11,882 nt of DNA, from positions 1-11,882 of the forward strand of contig JBEKUI010000135.1 of assembly GCA_049515175.1 (NCBI GenBank). The letters are read 5' to 3'. Of this stretch, positions 1-6,236 are shown one piece after another. A model generated the notes under the pieces. It did not search any database. It was not told the origin of the DNA and saw nothing but the letters and a program-made list of their open reading frames with translations. The position numbers and the translations under genes are program-made. Source of the DNA: JACQNR01 sp049515175. GTDB lineage: Bacteria > Acidobacteriota > Terriglobia > UBA7540. Position 1 is the stretch's first letter. Each line of letters begins with the position of its first letter.

Positions 1-888
1 GCGGTGATCACCGTGGCCACCGTCGGCTATGGCGAGGTGGTCGATACTAGCGTTCATCCCGCCCTGCGCATCTTCAACATGTTCGTCATCCTGGTGGGCA
101 TCGGAGTCATGCTTTACGTGTTCTCGACCGCCACGGCCTTCATCGTTGAAGGCGAGCTCAAAGATATCTTTCGGAGACGCAAGATGCTGAAGCAAATTCG
201 CGATATGCAGGACCATTTCATCATTTGCGGCGCGGGCGAAACCGCCTATCACATCGTGCAGGAACTCCTCAAGACCGGCACCCCGTTTGTGGTCATCGAC
301 CACGACGAGGAGCGGCTGGAGAAGCTCCGGCATTTGGGGGAATTCCCCGCCATGCCCGGCGAAGCGGCAGACGATGAGGTGCTGGAGACGGCGGGCATCG
401 GGCGCGCGCGGGGGCTGGCCACCGTGCTCCCCGACGACAAGGACAACCTGATGGTGACCGTCACGGCGCGGCAGATGAATTCCACCATTCGCATCGTGGC
501 GCGCTGCGTGGACGCCCGCATGGGCGAGAAGATGACGCGGGCCGGAGCCTCCGTCTCGGTATCGCCCAACATGATCGGGGGCATGCGCATGGCCTCCGAG
601 CTCATCCGGCCACACGTCGTCGGCTTCCTCGACCTCATGCTGCGCGAGGAATCCAAGACCCTGCGCGTGGAAGAAATCGTCGTGGGGAAGGACTCCCCCT
701 GGGTCGGCAAAACCATCCACGACACTGAAATCCACCGCCGCCACGAACTGCTGGCGTTGGCGGTGCGCAAGGCGAGCGGCGAAACCCAATACAATCCCCA
801 GGGCGATACGGTGCTTGCGACCAACGACGTCCTGATCGTCATGGGAGATGTGACCAACGTTCGCAAGGCGCGCCAACACGCCGGATAG
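1..888 (+). CDS. Potassium channel with RCK (TrkA-N/TrkA-C) domains, 5' end missing
   Basis: The reading frame is open from base 1, so the N-terminus and first membrane helix lie outside the window; 295 residues remain. The fragment opens in the pore: the K+ selectivity filter TVGYG is at residues 7-11, followed by the inner helix at about 25-50. A cytoplasmic RCK/TrkA-N Rossmann domain follows, with a nucleotide-binding GAGETA at 77-82 (third glycine replaced by alanine) and an acidic strand end at D100. A TrkA-C domain covers roughly 210-290. This order is that of two-helix, Kch/MthK-like ligand-gated K+ channels of the inner membrane, which tetramerise and are gated by ligand binding to RCK. 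The ligand cannot be told from sequence. The family call is secure; the full length is unknown. Confidence 0.93.
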   Translation, partial: AVITVATVGYGEVVDTSVHPALRIFNMFVILVGIGVMLYVFSTATAFIVEGELKDIFRRRKMLKQIRDMQDHFIICGAGETAYHIVQELLKTGTPFVVIDHDEERLEKLRHLGEFPAMPGEAADDEVLETAGIGRARGLATVLPDDKDNLMVTVTARQMNSTIRIVARCVDARMGEKMTRAGASVSVSPNMIGGMRMASELIRPHVVGFLDLMLREESKTLRVEEIVVGKDSPWVGKTIHDTEIHRRHELLALAVRKASGETQYNPQGDTVLATNDVLIVMGDVTNVRKARQHAG

Positions 889-904
889 ACCGTCCCGTGC
901 TGTA

Positions 905-997
905 GTGGCGGTCTATGACCGTCACCCTAGCCCCACCGTCGCCCTCAGAGAGAGTGTGTTTGGTAGAAGGCGGCCGGGCGACGGGCTGTCGCTAGGG
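905..997. other. Two adjacent hairpins in a gene-free gap
   Basis: The 299-bp gap between the channel and the M23 gene (889-1187) has no supported gene, but its first third is highly structured. Hairpin 1 (905-925) has a 9-bp stem with one G-T wobble around a TAT loop and a CGGTC/GACCG core. Hairpin 2 pairs 925-931 (CCCTAGC) with 991-997 and 936-944 (CCGTCGCCC) with 976-984. That gives 16 perfect base pairs interrupted by a 4x6 internal loop, closed by a 31-nt loop. No T-tract follows, so it is not a classical terminator. It could be a repetitive palindromic element, an RNA 3'-end stabiliser or a small structured RNA. Confidence 0.55.
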
Positions 998-1058
998 CAG
1001 CGTTCCTCCAGCCAAACCCCAATGCCAGGTTAAAGTCCGGCGCTACAGTTCTCTAACC

Positions 1059-1088
1059 TTGTCAGCGAACTCCCGAAGCGGGTATTCT
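1059..1088 (+). promoter_or_regulatory. Candidate sigma70-type promoter for the M23 peptidase gene
   Basis: TTGTCA at 1059-1064 and TATTCT at 1083-1088 are separated by 18 bases, a reasonable housekeeping -35/-10 pair. Transcription would begin near 1095 and leave an untranslated leader of about 90 bases. Just downstream a GTTAG motif occurs twice, three bases apart (about 1115-1127). This was called by eye. Confidence 0.35.
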
Positions 1089-1174
1089 CGAAAACGGAAT
1101 GATTTCCTGGCGCGTTAGCGTGTTAGGACGTCATTTCCGGCATGTCGTCCAGAAGAGGATCGAATCCGTTTCAC

Positions 1175-1180
1175 GGAGGT
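1175..1180 (+). promoter_or_regulatory. Shine-Dalgarno site that selects a TTG start
   Basis: GGAGGT lies exactly 7 bases before the TTG at 1188. The next in-frame ATG (1221) has only a weak purine run upstream, so the strong site argues for initiation at TTG. Confidence 0.65.
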
Positions 1181-1187
1181 TCAGGGT

Positions 1188-2588
1188 TTGCGGAAGCTTC
1201 ATCAACAATCCGATGCAGGGATGGGGAAGGGCCTCGGTTTTCTCTTAGTCCTGTTTGTGCTCGCGCTAGTGCTGCTTGTCGCCAAGGTGCTGGACAGGTC
1301 CGCCCCCAGCATCCAGCTTCGAGGCCAGGTCAAGGGCATCGGCCAGAGCACGCCGGTGGAGATCGAGGTGCGCGATGCCAAGCACCGAATCAAGGCCGTG
1401 GGGATGGAATTGACCCAGGGTGGGCGAACGATCGCCCTGCCCCTCGCCGGCGGGCCGGAGGCAGGCCGCGAATTGCCCGGCTGGAAATTCTGGGCCCGCA
1501 GCGAAAGCCGCGCGGCCTACACCGGACGTGCCGGGCGCAAGGAGATTCCCGATCTTCAGGAAGGCCGCGCCACGTTGCGCATCGTTGCCACCAACGATTC
1601 CTGGGGGCGTTTCTTCCGCGGCGGTCAAAGCGAGTTGCGGCTCGATTTGCCCGTACGCTTCGCACCGCCGCAAGTGCAGGTGCTCAGCTTCCCGCACTAC
1701 GTCAATCAGGGCGGGTCGGAGCTCGTGGTCTTCAAGGTTTCCCCGGGCACGACGGAGTCCGGCATCCAAGTGGGCGATTTCTTCTTCCCGAGCTGGCCGG
1801 TGAAGGAATCAGCCCCGGAGACGAGGCTCTGCCTGTTCGCCTACGCTTGGAACGTCGACCCCTCGACGCCCGCACGCATCGTGGCGCGCGATGATGCAGG
1901 GAATGAGACAATCAGCAACTTCACCTATCGTGTTTTCCCCAAGAAGTTCCGCGCCGACAAAATCCAGTTGACCGACGATTTCATGGCGCGCGTGGTGCCG
2001 CCCATCATGAGCCAGACTCCGGACCTCCGGGACCAGGGCAGTCTGATTAAGAACTTCCTGCTCGTCAACGGCCAGCTTCGCCAGGCGAACTCGCGAGAAC
2101 TGATCGCCTTCTCACAGAAGACTGCGCCCCGCTTTCTCTGGAGGCAGCCCTTCATTCAACTTGGGAATTCCAAAGTCGAAGCGTCGTTTGCCGACAGCCG
2201 AACTTACTTGTACAACGGCGAGGCGGTGGATCATCAAACTCACCTGGGGTTCGACCTCGCCGTCACCGAGCACACACCGGTGGTGGCGGCGAATGACGGC
2301 GTCGTAGTGCACGCGGCCTTCTTCGGGATTTACGGCAACACCGTGATCATCGACCACGGCTGCGGCCTGCAAAGCCTCTACGCGCACCTCAGTTCGATCG
2401 ACGTGAAACCCGGCGATAACGTCCAACGCGGTCAAGTCATCGCCCACAGCGGCCAGACCGGCCTCGCCGGCGGTGACCACCTTCACTTCACCATGCTGCT
2501 GAATGGGATTCCCGTCAATCCGGTCGAATGGTGGGACGCGCACTGGATCCGCGATCGGATCGAGAAGAAGCTGGCGGCATACCGCTAG
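1188..2588 (+). CDS. Membrane-anchored M23 family metallopeptidase
   Basis: The 466-residue protein has a short cytoplasmic tail and one hydrophobic anchor at about residues 15-34, with the rest presumably outside the membrane. Residues 40-320 form a large region I do not recognise, probably beta-rich. The C-terminal M23 (LytM/lysostaphin) domain spans about 325-450. All zinc and catalytic positions are present: H352 and D356 in HLGFD, H400 in YAH, and H431/H433 in HLH. It is therefore likely an active Zn2+ endopeptidase cutting peptidoglycan cross-bridges, or a processing enzyme in the envelope. The TTG start at 1188 is chosen for its GGAGGT site; ATG 1221 would remove 11 residues and still keep the anchor. 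It is followed convergently by the nucleoside hydrolase gene, 72 bases away. Confidence 0.9.
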   Translation: MRKLHQQSDAGMGKGLGFLLVLFVLALVLLVAKVLDRSAPSIQLRGQVKGIGQSTPVEIEVRDAKHRIKAVGMELTQGGRTIALPLAGGPEAGRELPGWKFWARSESRAAYTGRAGRKEIPDLQEGRATLRIVATNDSWGRFFRGGQSELRLDLPVRFAPPQVQVLSFPHYVNQGGSELVVFKVSPGTTESGIQVGDFFFPSWPVKESAPETRLCLFAYAWNVDPSTPARIVARDDAGNETISNFTYRVFPKKFRADKIQLTDDFMARVVPPIMSQTPDLRDQGSLIKNFLLVNGQLRQANSRELIAFSQKTAPRFLWRQPFIQLGNSKVEASFADSRTYLYNGEAVDHQTHLGFDLAVTEHTPVVAANDGVVVHAAFFGIYGNTVIIDHGCGLQSLYAHLSSIDVKPGDNVQRGQVIAHSGQTGLAGGDHLHFTMLLNGIPVNPVEWWDAHWIRDRIEKKLAAYR

Positions 2589-2599
2589 GGCTCTACACG

Positions 2600-2616
2600 G
2601 CCGGTCTGTGACCGGC
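2600..2616. terminator. Hairpin between convergent genes, terminator-like but without T-tract
   Basis: A perfect 7-bp stem (GCCGGTC/GACCGGC) around a TGT loop starts 12 bases after the M23 stop codon. It shares the core CGGTCT-R-TGACCG with the hairpin at 909-921, which also follows a stop codon closely. With no run of T it may be a repeated palindrome used as an RNA end structure rather than an intrinsic terminator. Confidence 0.35.
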
Positions 2617-2660
2617 AACTCTTCGAACCAGCGACTTCGCCGGTGATAGAGCGGCGGATG

Positions 2661-3581
2661 TCACGGTGCCACGCGGCGCAGATAAAACTCGAAGAACTTC
2701 GCGGGGTCTGTCCGCATGCCGACGCTGGCATTGGCAGGCCTTCCTTCCACGACGCGCGTAAAGCCCTGCCCGTCAACTTCCACTGCCAGTTCCTTCACTT
2801 CGCACAAGGTTGGATCGACGAGCATGGCCACGGCCATGGGGTCAAAGAGCGTCGGCGTCTCCTGCCCCCAGAGGTGATAGAGGAGCGCCAGGGCATTCGT
2901 CGTCGGCGTCAGGCACGTGAAGATGCGATGGCGCGCGGCGGCGTCGAGTTGGAGCATGGCGGTGACGTCAAGAGGCGCCATGAGAATCGGGACGCCGGAA
3001 GAAAAGACGACCTGCGCGGCGGCGGGATTCGACTTGATATTCCATTCTGCGGCGGGTTTGAGGTCCTGGCCGTAGCCGTGCGCAATCGCGCCGCCCATCA
3101 GCGCGACGCGCTTGATCTTCTTGCCGATGGAGGGATCGCTTTTGAGTAACGCGGCCACGTTGGTGAGTTCGCCAATCGCCACCAGCGTGATTTCTCCCGG
3201 GCGGCGCACGATCTCGCGCCGCATCAAATCGACCGCCTTTTCCTTAACCAGCGGTGGGCCCGCAAAGCCGTCCGCCCAGCGCGTCTGATCGACGGGCTGC
3301 GAGGGGCCTGGCTCACCCGCCGCCACGGGGACGTCGGACCTTCCCGCTTCGTGGAGCATCTTCGCTGCCAGCCGCGCGCGCGCTTGCGTATCCCCCGCGA
3401 CGGTTGTCACCGCGAGGAGGTCGAGCTCGGGGCTCTGGAGAATCAATGCCAGCGCGAACGCGTCGTCCACGTCTGTGCCGATGTCGGTGTCGAGGAGGAT
3501 GGGAGTCTTTTCAGAAGGTGTCGCAAAACTCATCGTGGCGAGAAACACGAAAACCGCGGGGAACAATCTTGCTCTACGCAT
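2661..3581 (-). CDS. Exported inosine/uridine-preferring-type nucleoside hydrolase
   Basis: The family cleaves the N-glycosidic bond of nucleosides to base plus ribose using a bound Ca2+. The N-terminal DTDIGTDVDD (residues 31-40) is the variant form of the metal-binding DxDxGxDD signature; AEWN at 178-181 and FDP at 246-248 match the later ribose/metal sites. The histidine often seen before that last aspartate is Phe here, so the base preference is open. Residues 1-20 (two arginines, a hydrophobic core, then SFA) form a signal peptide, placing the enzyme in the periplasm or outside. I chose the start at 3581 because GGAG sits 6 bases upstream and the protein then begins directly with the signal peptide; ATG 3593 is the alternative. 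The frame extends upstream to 3677 only by reading through a tandem repeat. It is downstream of the permease with a 73-base gap, a likely operon. Confidence 0.88.
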   Translation of the reverse strand: MRRARLFPAVFVFLATMSFATPSEKTPILLDTDIGTDVDDAFALALILQSPELDLLAVTTVAGDTQARARLAAKMLHEAGRSDVPVAAGEPGPSQPVDQTRWADGFAGPPLVKEKAVDLMRREIVRRPGEITLVAIGELTNVAALLKSDPSIGKKIKRVALMGGAIAHGYGQDLKPAAEWNIKSNPAAAQVVFSSGVPILMAPLDVTAMLQLDAAARHRIFTCLTPTTNALALLYHLWGQETPTLFDPMAVAMLVDPTLCEVKELAVEVDGQGFTRVVEGRPANASVGMRTDPAKFFEFYLRRVAP

Positions 3582-3621
3582 CGGCAACTCCATGAATGAC
3601 TTCTTGAATCCTGCTTCTGAG

Positions 3622-3652
3622 CTGTCAACTGTCGACTGTTGACTGTCAACTG
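3622..3652. repeat. Heptanucleotide tandem array, about 4.4 units
   Basis: Four 7-bp units of the form CTGTYRA (for example CTGTCAA, CTGTCGA) plus a partial CTG. The units contain GTCAAC/GTTGAC, so the array is partly self-complementary. It ends two bases from the permease stop codon and fills part of the spacer before the nucleoside hydrolase gene. Confidence 0.85.
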
Positions 3653-3654
3653 AA

Positions 3655-4641
3655 CTACACCACCGGCGCCAGCGCAACGCACGTCAAGCCGATGAGGAAG
3701 AAGAGGAACATCAGGGCCAGCAAACGCTTCGTGTCCGGCCCTGCGCCCTTGAATTCCTTCCACACAAACACGCCCCAGATGGCCGCCACCATCGTGGCGC
3801 CCTGGCCAAGCGCGTAAGATGTCGCGGGGCCGACCATCTGGGCGTACGACGCCACGAAGTTGGAAATCGTTCCCACGCCCCAGACCATGCCGCCCAGCAC
3901 GCCCCACAAGTGAACTCCGCCTCGCCGCTGGAAATACTCGCTCATCCGGACGGGCGCACCGACCAGGGGATGGCCCATGAAGAAGGCATTCACCGGAATC
4001 GTCGAAGCGAAAATGCCGAGCGCGAATACGAGCATCACTGTGTAGGGGGTGAGGTGGCCTTCGCCCGTAATCGCCTTGGCGATCAGAGGATAGAACAGCC
4101 CGATGCCCAGGCCGGCGACCAAGCTGAGGACAATGCCCTTGGTAGTGACCTTCACGTCGGCAGAGAGTTTTCTGTACGCCAGCGCATCGAATACGATCGC
4201 CACGCAGACCAGCGCGATGCCGCCGAAGAGCATCAAGGGGTTGCCTTTGGGTGTGACCAGGTAATTGAGCGTGGCGCCGACCACGAGCGCCAAGCCGATA
4301 CCCACGGGAAACGCCACCGCCAGTCCGGCGATCGCTATCGCCGCCACCAGCAGGATGTTGGCGATGTTGAAGATGACCCCGCCCAGGAACGCGTAAACAA
4401 TGTGGCGTTGGTCCGCTGCGGCGAGGTTCTGGAAGAAGCTGTCGGGGCTGGAGGCGTCGGTGCGTCCCATCGTCACGCCGATCAAGAGCGCGCAGAGCAG
4501 AATGCCCCAGACGTAATCCCAATAGAAGAGCTCAAAGCGCCAATTCTTGCAAAGCTTCTGCGCGTTGGCCCAGCTTCCCCAGCAGAACATGCTGAGCAGC
4601 ATCATCACCAGCGCCACGGCGTAAACCTGAGGGATGAACAT
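3655..4641 (-). CDS. Ten-helix permease, ureide permease / GRP sugar-transporter type (DMT superfamily)
   Basis: The 328-residue, very hydrophobic protein has about ten predicted helices, at roughly residues 6-28, 36-56, 82-102, 104-128, 135-156, 170-192, 199-224, 239-264, 270-292 and 302-325. The patterns WGSWAN near the first helix and NYL after the fourth fit the ureide permease/GRP branch of the drug/metabolite transporter superfamily. Members move ureides, nucleobases or sugars across the inner membrane. The gene immediately downstream encodes an exported nucleoside hydrolase, so the substrate is probably a released base or ribose (inference). The start at 4641 is preferred because AAGGTG lies about 6 bases upstream; the longer frame to 4863 adds a non-hydrophobic stretch overlapping queG. 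The stop codon abuts the heptamer array at 3622-3652. Confidence 0.85.
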   Translation of the reverse strand: MFIPQVYAVALVMMLLSMFCWGSWANAQKLCKNWRFELFYWDYVWGILLCALLIGVTMGRTDASSPDSFFQNLAAADQRHIVYAFLGGVIFNIANILLVAAIAIAGLAVAFPVGIGLALVVGATLNYLVTPKGNPLMLFGGIALVCVAIVFDALAYRKLSADVKVTTKGIVLSLVAGLGIGLFYPLIAKAITGEGHLTPYTVMLVFALGIFASTIPVNAFFMGHPLVGAPVRMSEYFQRRGGVHLWGVLGGMVWGVGTISNFVASYAQMVGPATSYALGQGATMVAAIWGVFVWKEFKGAGPDTKRLLALMFLFFLIGLTCVALAPVV

Positions 4642-4665
4642 GAGGGCACCTTCTCGAAGAGTTAA

Positions 4666-4702
4666 GGCAGGAATAATCTGCCGATGGGCCGAGAGGATAG
4701 CA
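4666..4702 (-). promoter_or_regulatory. Candidate extended -10 promoter and dyad for the permease operon
   Basis: On the minus strand TGC-TATCCT (4702-4694) forms an extended -10 element about 53 bases before the permease start; no convincing -35 was found. Just downstream, an inverted repeat GGCAG-N7-CTGCC (4666-4682) falls in the predicted leader and could be an operator or a small hairpin. The same GTGCTA context recurs before the cytochrome c peroxidase gene. For queG, on the other strand of this 160-bp divergent region, I found no convincing promoter and only a poor ribosome site. Confidence 0.3.
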
Positions 4703-4801
4703 CGAAATCGCTTCGGCAGAGGCGTTGCGGTGACAGGGCCCGGCCTTGCGCTGTGCCTGGCCTTGTGTTTTGAAGTGTGGCCCGGCAGTATGAGCTGACA
4801 G

Positions 4802-6175
4802 ATGGAACTGAAACACGCTCTGAAGCAGCGAGCATTGGATATCGGATTTGACCTGGTGGGCATCGCGTCGGCGACGCCGGACCGCGACCTGGAATTTGCG
4901 CGCGAGTGGATCGAGCGCGGCTACGGCGGCGAAATCCGCTACCTCGCGAACCCCAAACGTTTCGACCCGCGCACGGTGTTGCCCAGCGTCCAGTCGGTGA
5001 TCTGCGTGGGACTCATCTATGACACAGAGTTTCCGTATTCGGCAGAAGTAGGCAGAGGGCTGGAGTCAGAAGTCAGGAGTCAGGAGTCAGAAGAGGTGGA
5101 AGGCCGCGCGTCGATTCCCTGGTCCGCTCCCTCGGGGAGAGGGCGGACCCGTCGCCCGGCGTGGGCGGGTGAGGGTGAAGCGCCACACGCCTGGATCTCG
5201 CGTTACGCCTGGGGCCGCGATTACCACGAGACGATGCGCAAGAAATTGGAACGCTTGCGCGCGGTGATTGCAGAATTGGCACCGGGCGCGGAGACACGCG
5301 TCTATGTCGATACCGGGCCGGTCGTCGAGCGCGCCTTCGCGCGCTTCAGCGGCCTCGGCTGGATGGGCAAGAACACCTGCGTCATCAATGAAGAAAAGGG
5401 TTCGTGGTTCTTCCTCGGCGTCATTCTCACGAATCTTCAGCTTGATCCCGACTTGCCCGCGCCCGACCGCTGCGGCACCTGCCGCGCCTGCCTCGATGCC
5501 TGCCCGACCGGCGCGCTCGTCGAGCCTTACGTGATGGACGCCTCGCGCTGCATCTCCTACCTGACGATTGAGGTCAAGGGCGCAATTCCCCGGGAACATC
5601 GCCCCGACATCGGTGTCAATGTGTTCGGGTGCGACATTTGCCAGGACGTGTGTCCGTGGAACTCGAAAGGCAGGTTTCAGGTGTCAGGTGCCAGGTGTCA
5701 GGAGAAGAGCTTCCTGCCGCTCACCGTGGATATAAAGAAACTGGAAGCTGGAAACTGGAAATTGGAAACTGGAAGCTCGAACCCCGAAAATCGAAATTCG
5801 GAACTCGGTGGCGATCAGCCGTCAGCGGTCAGCAGACAGCCCTCTAGCGATGATGGTGTGTCTTCAATCCAAGATCCAAAATCCCAAATCCAAAATCCCC
5901 CCGAAACCCGACACCCGACACCTGACACCTACTCTCTCTTCGCACCTCCGCTGGAAGCTCTCGCCTCGCTCACCGGGGATGACTTCCGAAAGCTGTTTGC
6001 CCACTCGCCCATCAAGCGCGCGAAGTACCGTGGCTGGCTGCGCAACCTCTGCGTGGCGATGGGCAACTCCGGCGATCCGCGATTCCTGCCCAAGCTCCAG
6101 GAGCTTGCAGAGCACGCCGATCCCATCGTCCGCGAGCACGCGCAATGGGCACTTGAACGGCTTCGCCAGGCCTGA
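4802..6175 (+). CDS. queG: Epoxyqueuosine reductase with two repeat-built in-frame insertions
   Basis: QueG uses cobalamin and two 4Fe-4S clusters to reduce epoxyqueuosine to queuosine in tRNA anticodons, the last step of Q synthesis in the cytoplasm. The catalytic motif YVDTGPVVER begins at Y168, with D170 the likely proton donor. All eight cluster cysteines are present: C224, C227, C230, C234, C250, C277, C280, C284. A HEAT-like helical repeat closes the protein at about 425-455. The length, 457 residues, exceeds the usual 310-390. The excess lies in two stretches without family resemblance, about residues 82-129 (between PYS and WISRYAWG) and about 290-378 (after CPWN). Both are encoded by tandem heptamers and palindromes, yet the frame stays open. 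Neither interrupts a cofactor motif, so the protein may be active. It is divergent from the permease/nucleoside hydrolase operon and has a weak ribosome site. Confidence 0.95.
   Translation: MELKHALKQRALDIGFDLVGIASATPDRDLEFAREWIERGYGGEIRYLANPKRFDPRTVLPSVQSVICVGLIYDTEFPYSAEVGRGLESEVRSQESEEVEGRASIPWSAPSGRGRTRRPAWAGEGEAPHAWISRYAWGRDYHETMRKKLERLRAVIAELAPGAETRVYVDTGPVVERAFARFSGLGWMGKNTCVINEEKGSWFFLGVILTNLQLDPDLPAPDRCGTCRACLDACPTGALVEPYVMDASRCISYLTIEVKGAIPREHRPDIGVNVFGCDICQDVCPWNSKGRFQVSGARCQEKSFLPLTVDIKKLEAGNWKLETGSSNPENRNSELGGDQPSAVSRQPSSDDGVSSIQDPKSQIQNPPETRHPTPDTYSLFAPPLEALASLTGDDFRKLFAHSPIKRAKYRGWLRNLCVAMGNSGDPRFLPKLQELAEHADPIVREHAQWALERLRQA
5062..5093. repeat. Heptanucleotide array inside queG, about 4.6 units
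   Basis: Consecutive 7-bp units of GRAGTCA (GGAGTCA or GAAGTCA) ending in a partial GAAG. They encode residues about 87-97, inside the first insertion of QueG. Confidence 0.9.
5121..5167. repeat. REP-like palindromic element inside queG
   Basis: Positions 5121-5149 form a 13-position stem (outer 7 bp GGTCCGC/GCGGACC perfect, one wobble and one mismatch further in) with a GGG loop. A second stem, CGCCC/GGGCG, follows at about 5153-5167. The sequence style (CTCCCTCGGGGAGAGGG, then GGGTGAGGG just after) resembles extragenic palindromes normally found between genes. Here it is translated as residues about 107-122 of QueG. Confidence 0.6.
5671..5702. repeat. Heptanucleotide array inside queG, about 4.6 units
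   Basis: Units CAGGTTT, CAGGTGT, CAGGTGC, CAGGTGT and a partial CAGG. It opens the second QueG insertion, directly after the CPWN motif. Its unit is the reverse complement of the unit in the array at 5906-5933. Confidence 0.9.
5741..5777. repeat. Heptanucleotide array inside queG, about 5.3 units
   Basis: Five 7-bp units of YTGGAAR (mostly CTGGAAA and CTGGAAG) plus CT. It translates to a seven-residue quasi-repeat (KLEAGNW then KLETGSS), as expected because three heptamers equal seven codons. Confidence 0.9.
5813..5841. repeat. Heptanucleotide array inside queG, about 4.1 units
   Basis: Units GATCAGC, CGTCAGC, GGTCAGC and AGACAGC, ending in a further C. This is the most diverged of the arrays; a GTCAGC core is visible. 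Confidence 0.8.
5866..5902. repeat. Heptanucleotide array inside queG, about 5.3 units
   Basis: Five 7-bp units of the type AATCCAA/AATCCCA, ending in CC. It is AT-richer than the surrounding gene and adjoins the next array almost without a gap. Confidence 0.9.
5906..5933. repeat. Heptanucleotide array inside queG, about 4 units
   Basis: Units ACCCGAC, ACCCGAC, ACCTGAC and a diverged ACCTACT; CCCCGAA just before may be another decayed unit. It closes the second insertion and is inverted relative to the array at 5671-5702, with 21 of 25 positions matching. Confidence 0.85.
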
Positions 6176-6210
6176 CGAGGCGCAGGTTGGGTGGTGGACA
6201 TGGCACGTGC

Positions 6211-6236
6211 GCACAGGCGCCGGCGTGTGCTACGAT
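6211..6236 (+). promoter_or_regulatory. Candidate extended -10 promoter for the cytochrome c peroxidase gene
   Basis: TGC-TACGAT at 6228-6236 is an extended -10 element, giving a leader of about 110 bases; no good -35 was found. It overlaps the right arm of an inverted repeat, GCACA (6211-6215) and TGTGC (6226-6230), which could be an operator. The rest of the 175-bp gap after queG shows no gene. Confidence 0.3.

Noticed and set aside
1142..1894. 250-residue plus-strand frame with ATG start
   Set aside because: It overlaps the M23 gene in another frame, is rich in Arg/Pro/Ala as expected of a GC-rich shadow, and shows no domain.
3582..3677. Longer N-terminus for the nucleoside hydrolase
   Set aside because: It would put a tandem repeat and part of the permease gene in front of an intact signal peptide; GGAG before 3581 supports the shorter form.
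5062..5933. CRISPR array in the repeat-rich part of queG
   Set aside because: The units are 7 bp and contiguous, with no spacers of even length and no cas genes.
5062..5933. queG as a pseudogene
   Set aside because: The frame is open throughout, all eight cluster cysteines and the catalytic Asp are present, and the C-terminal domain is intact.
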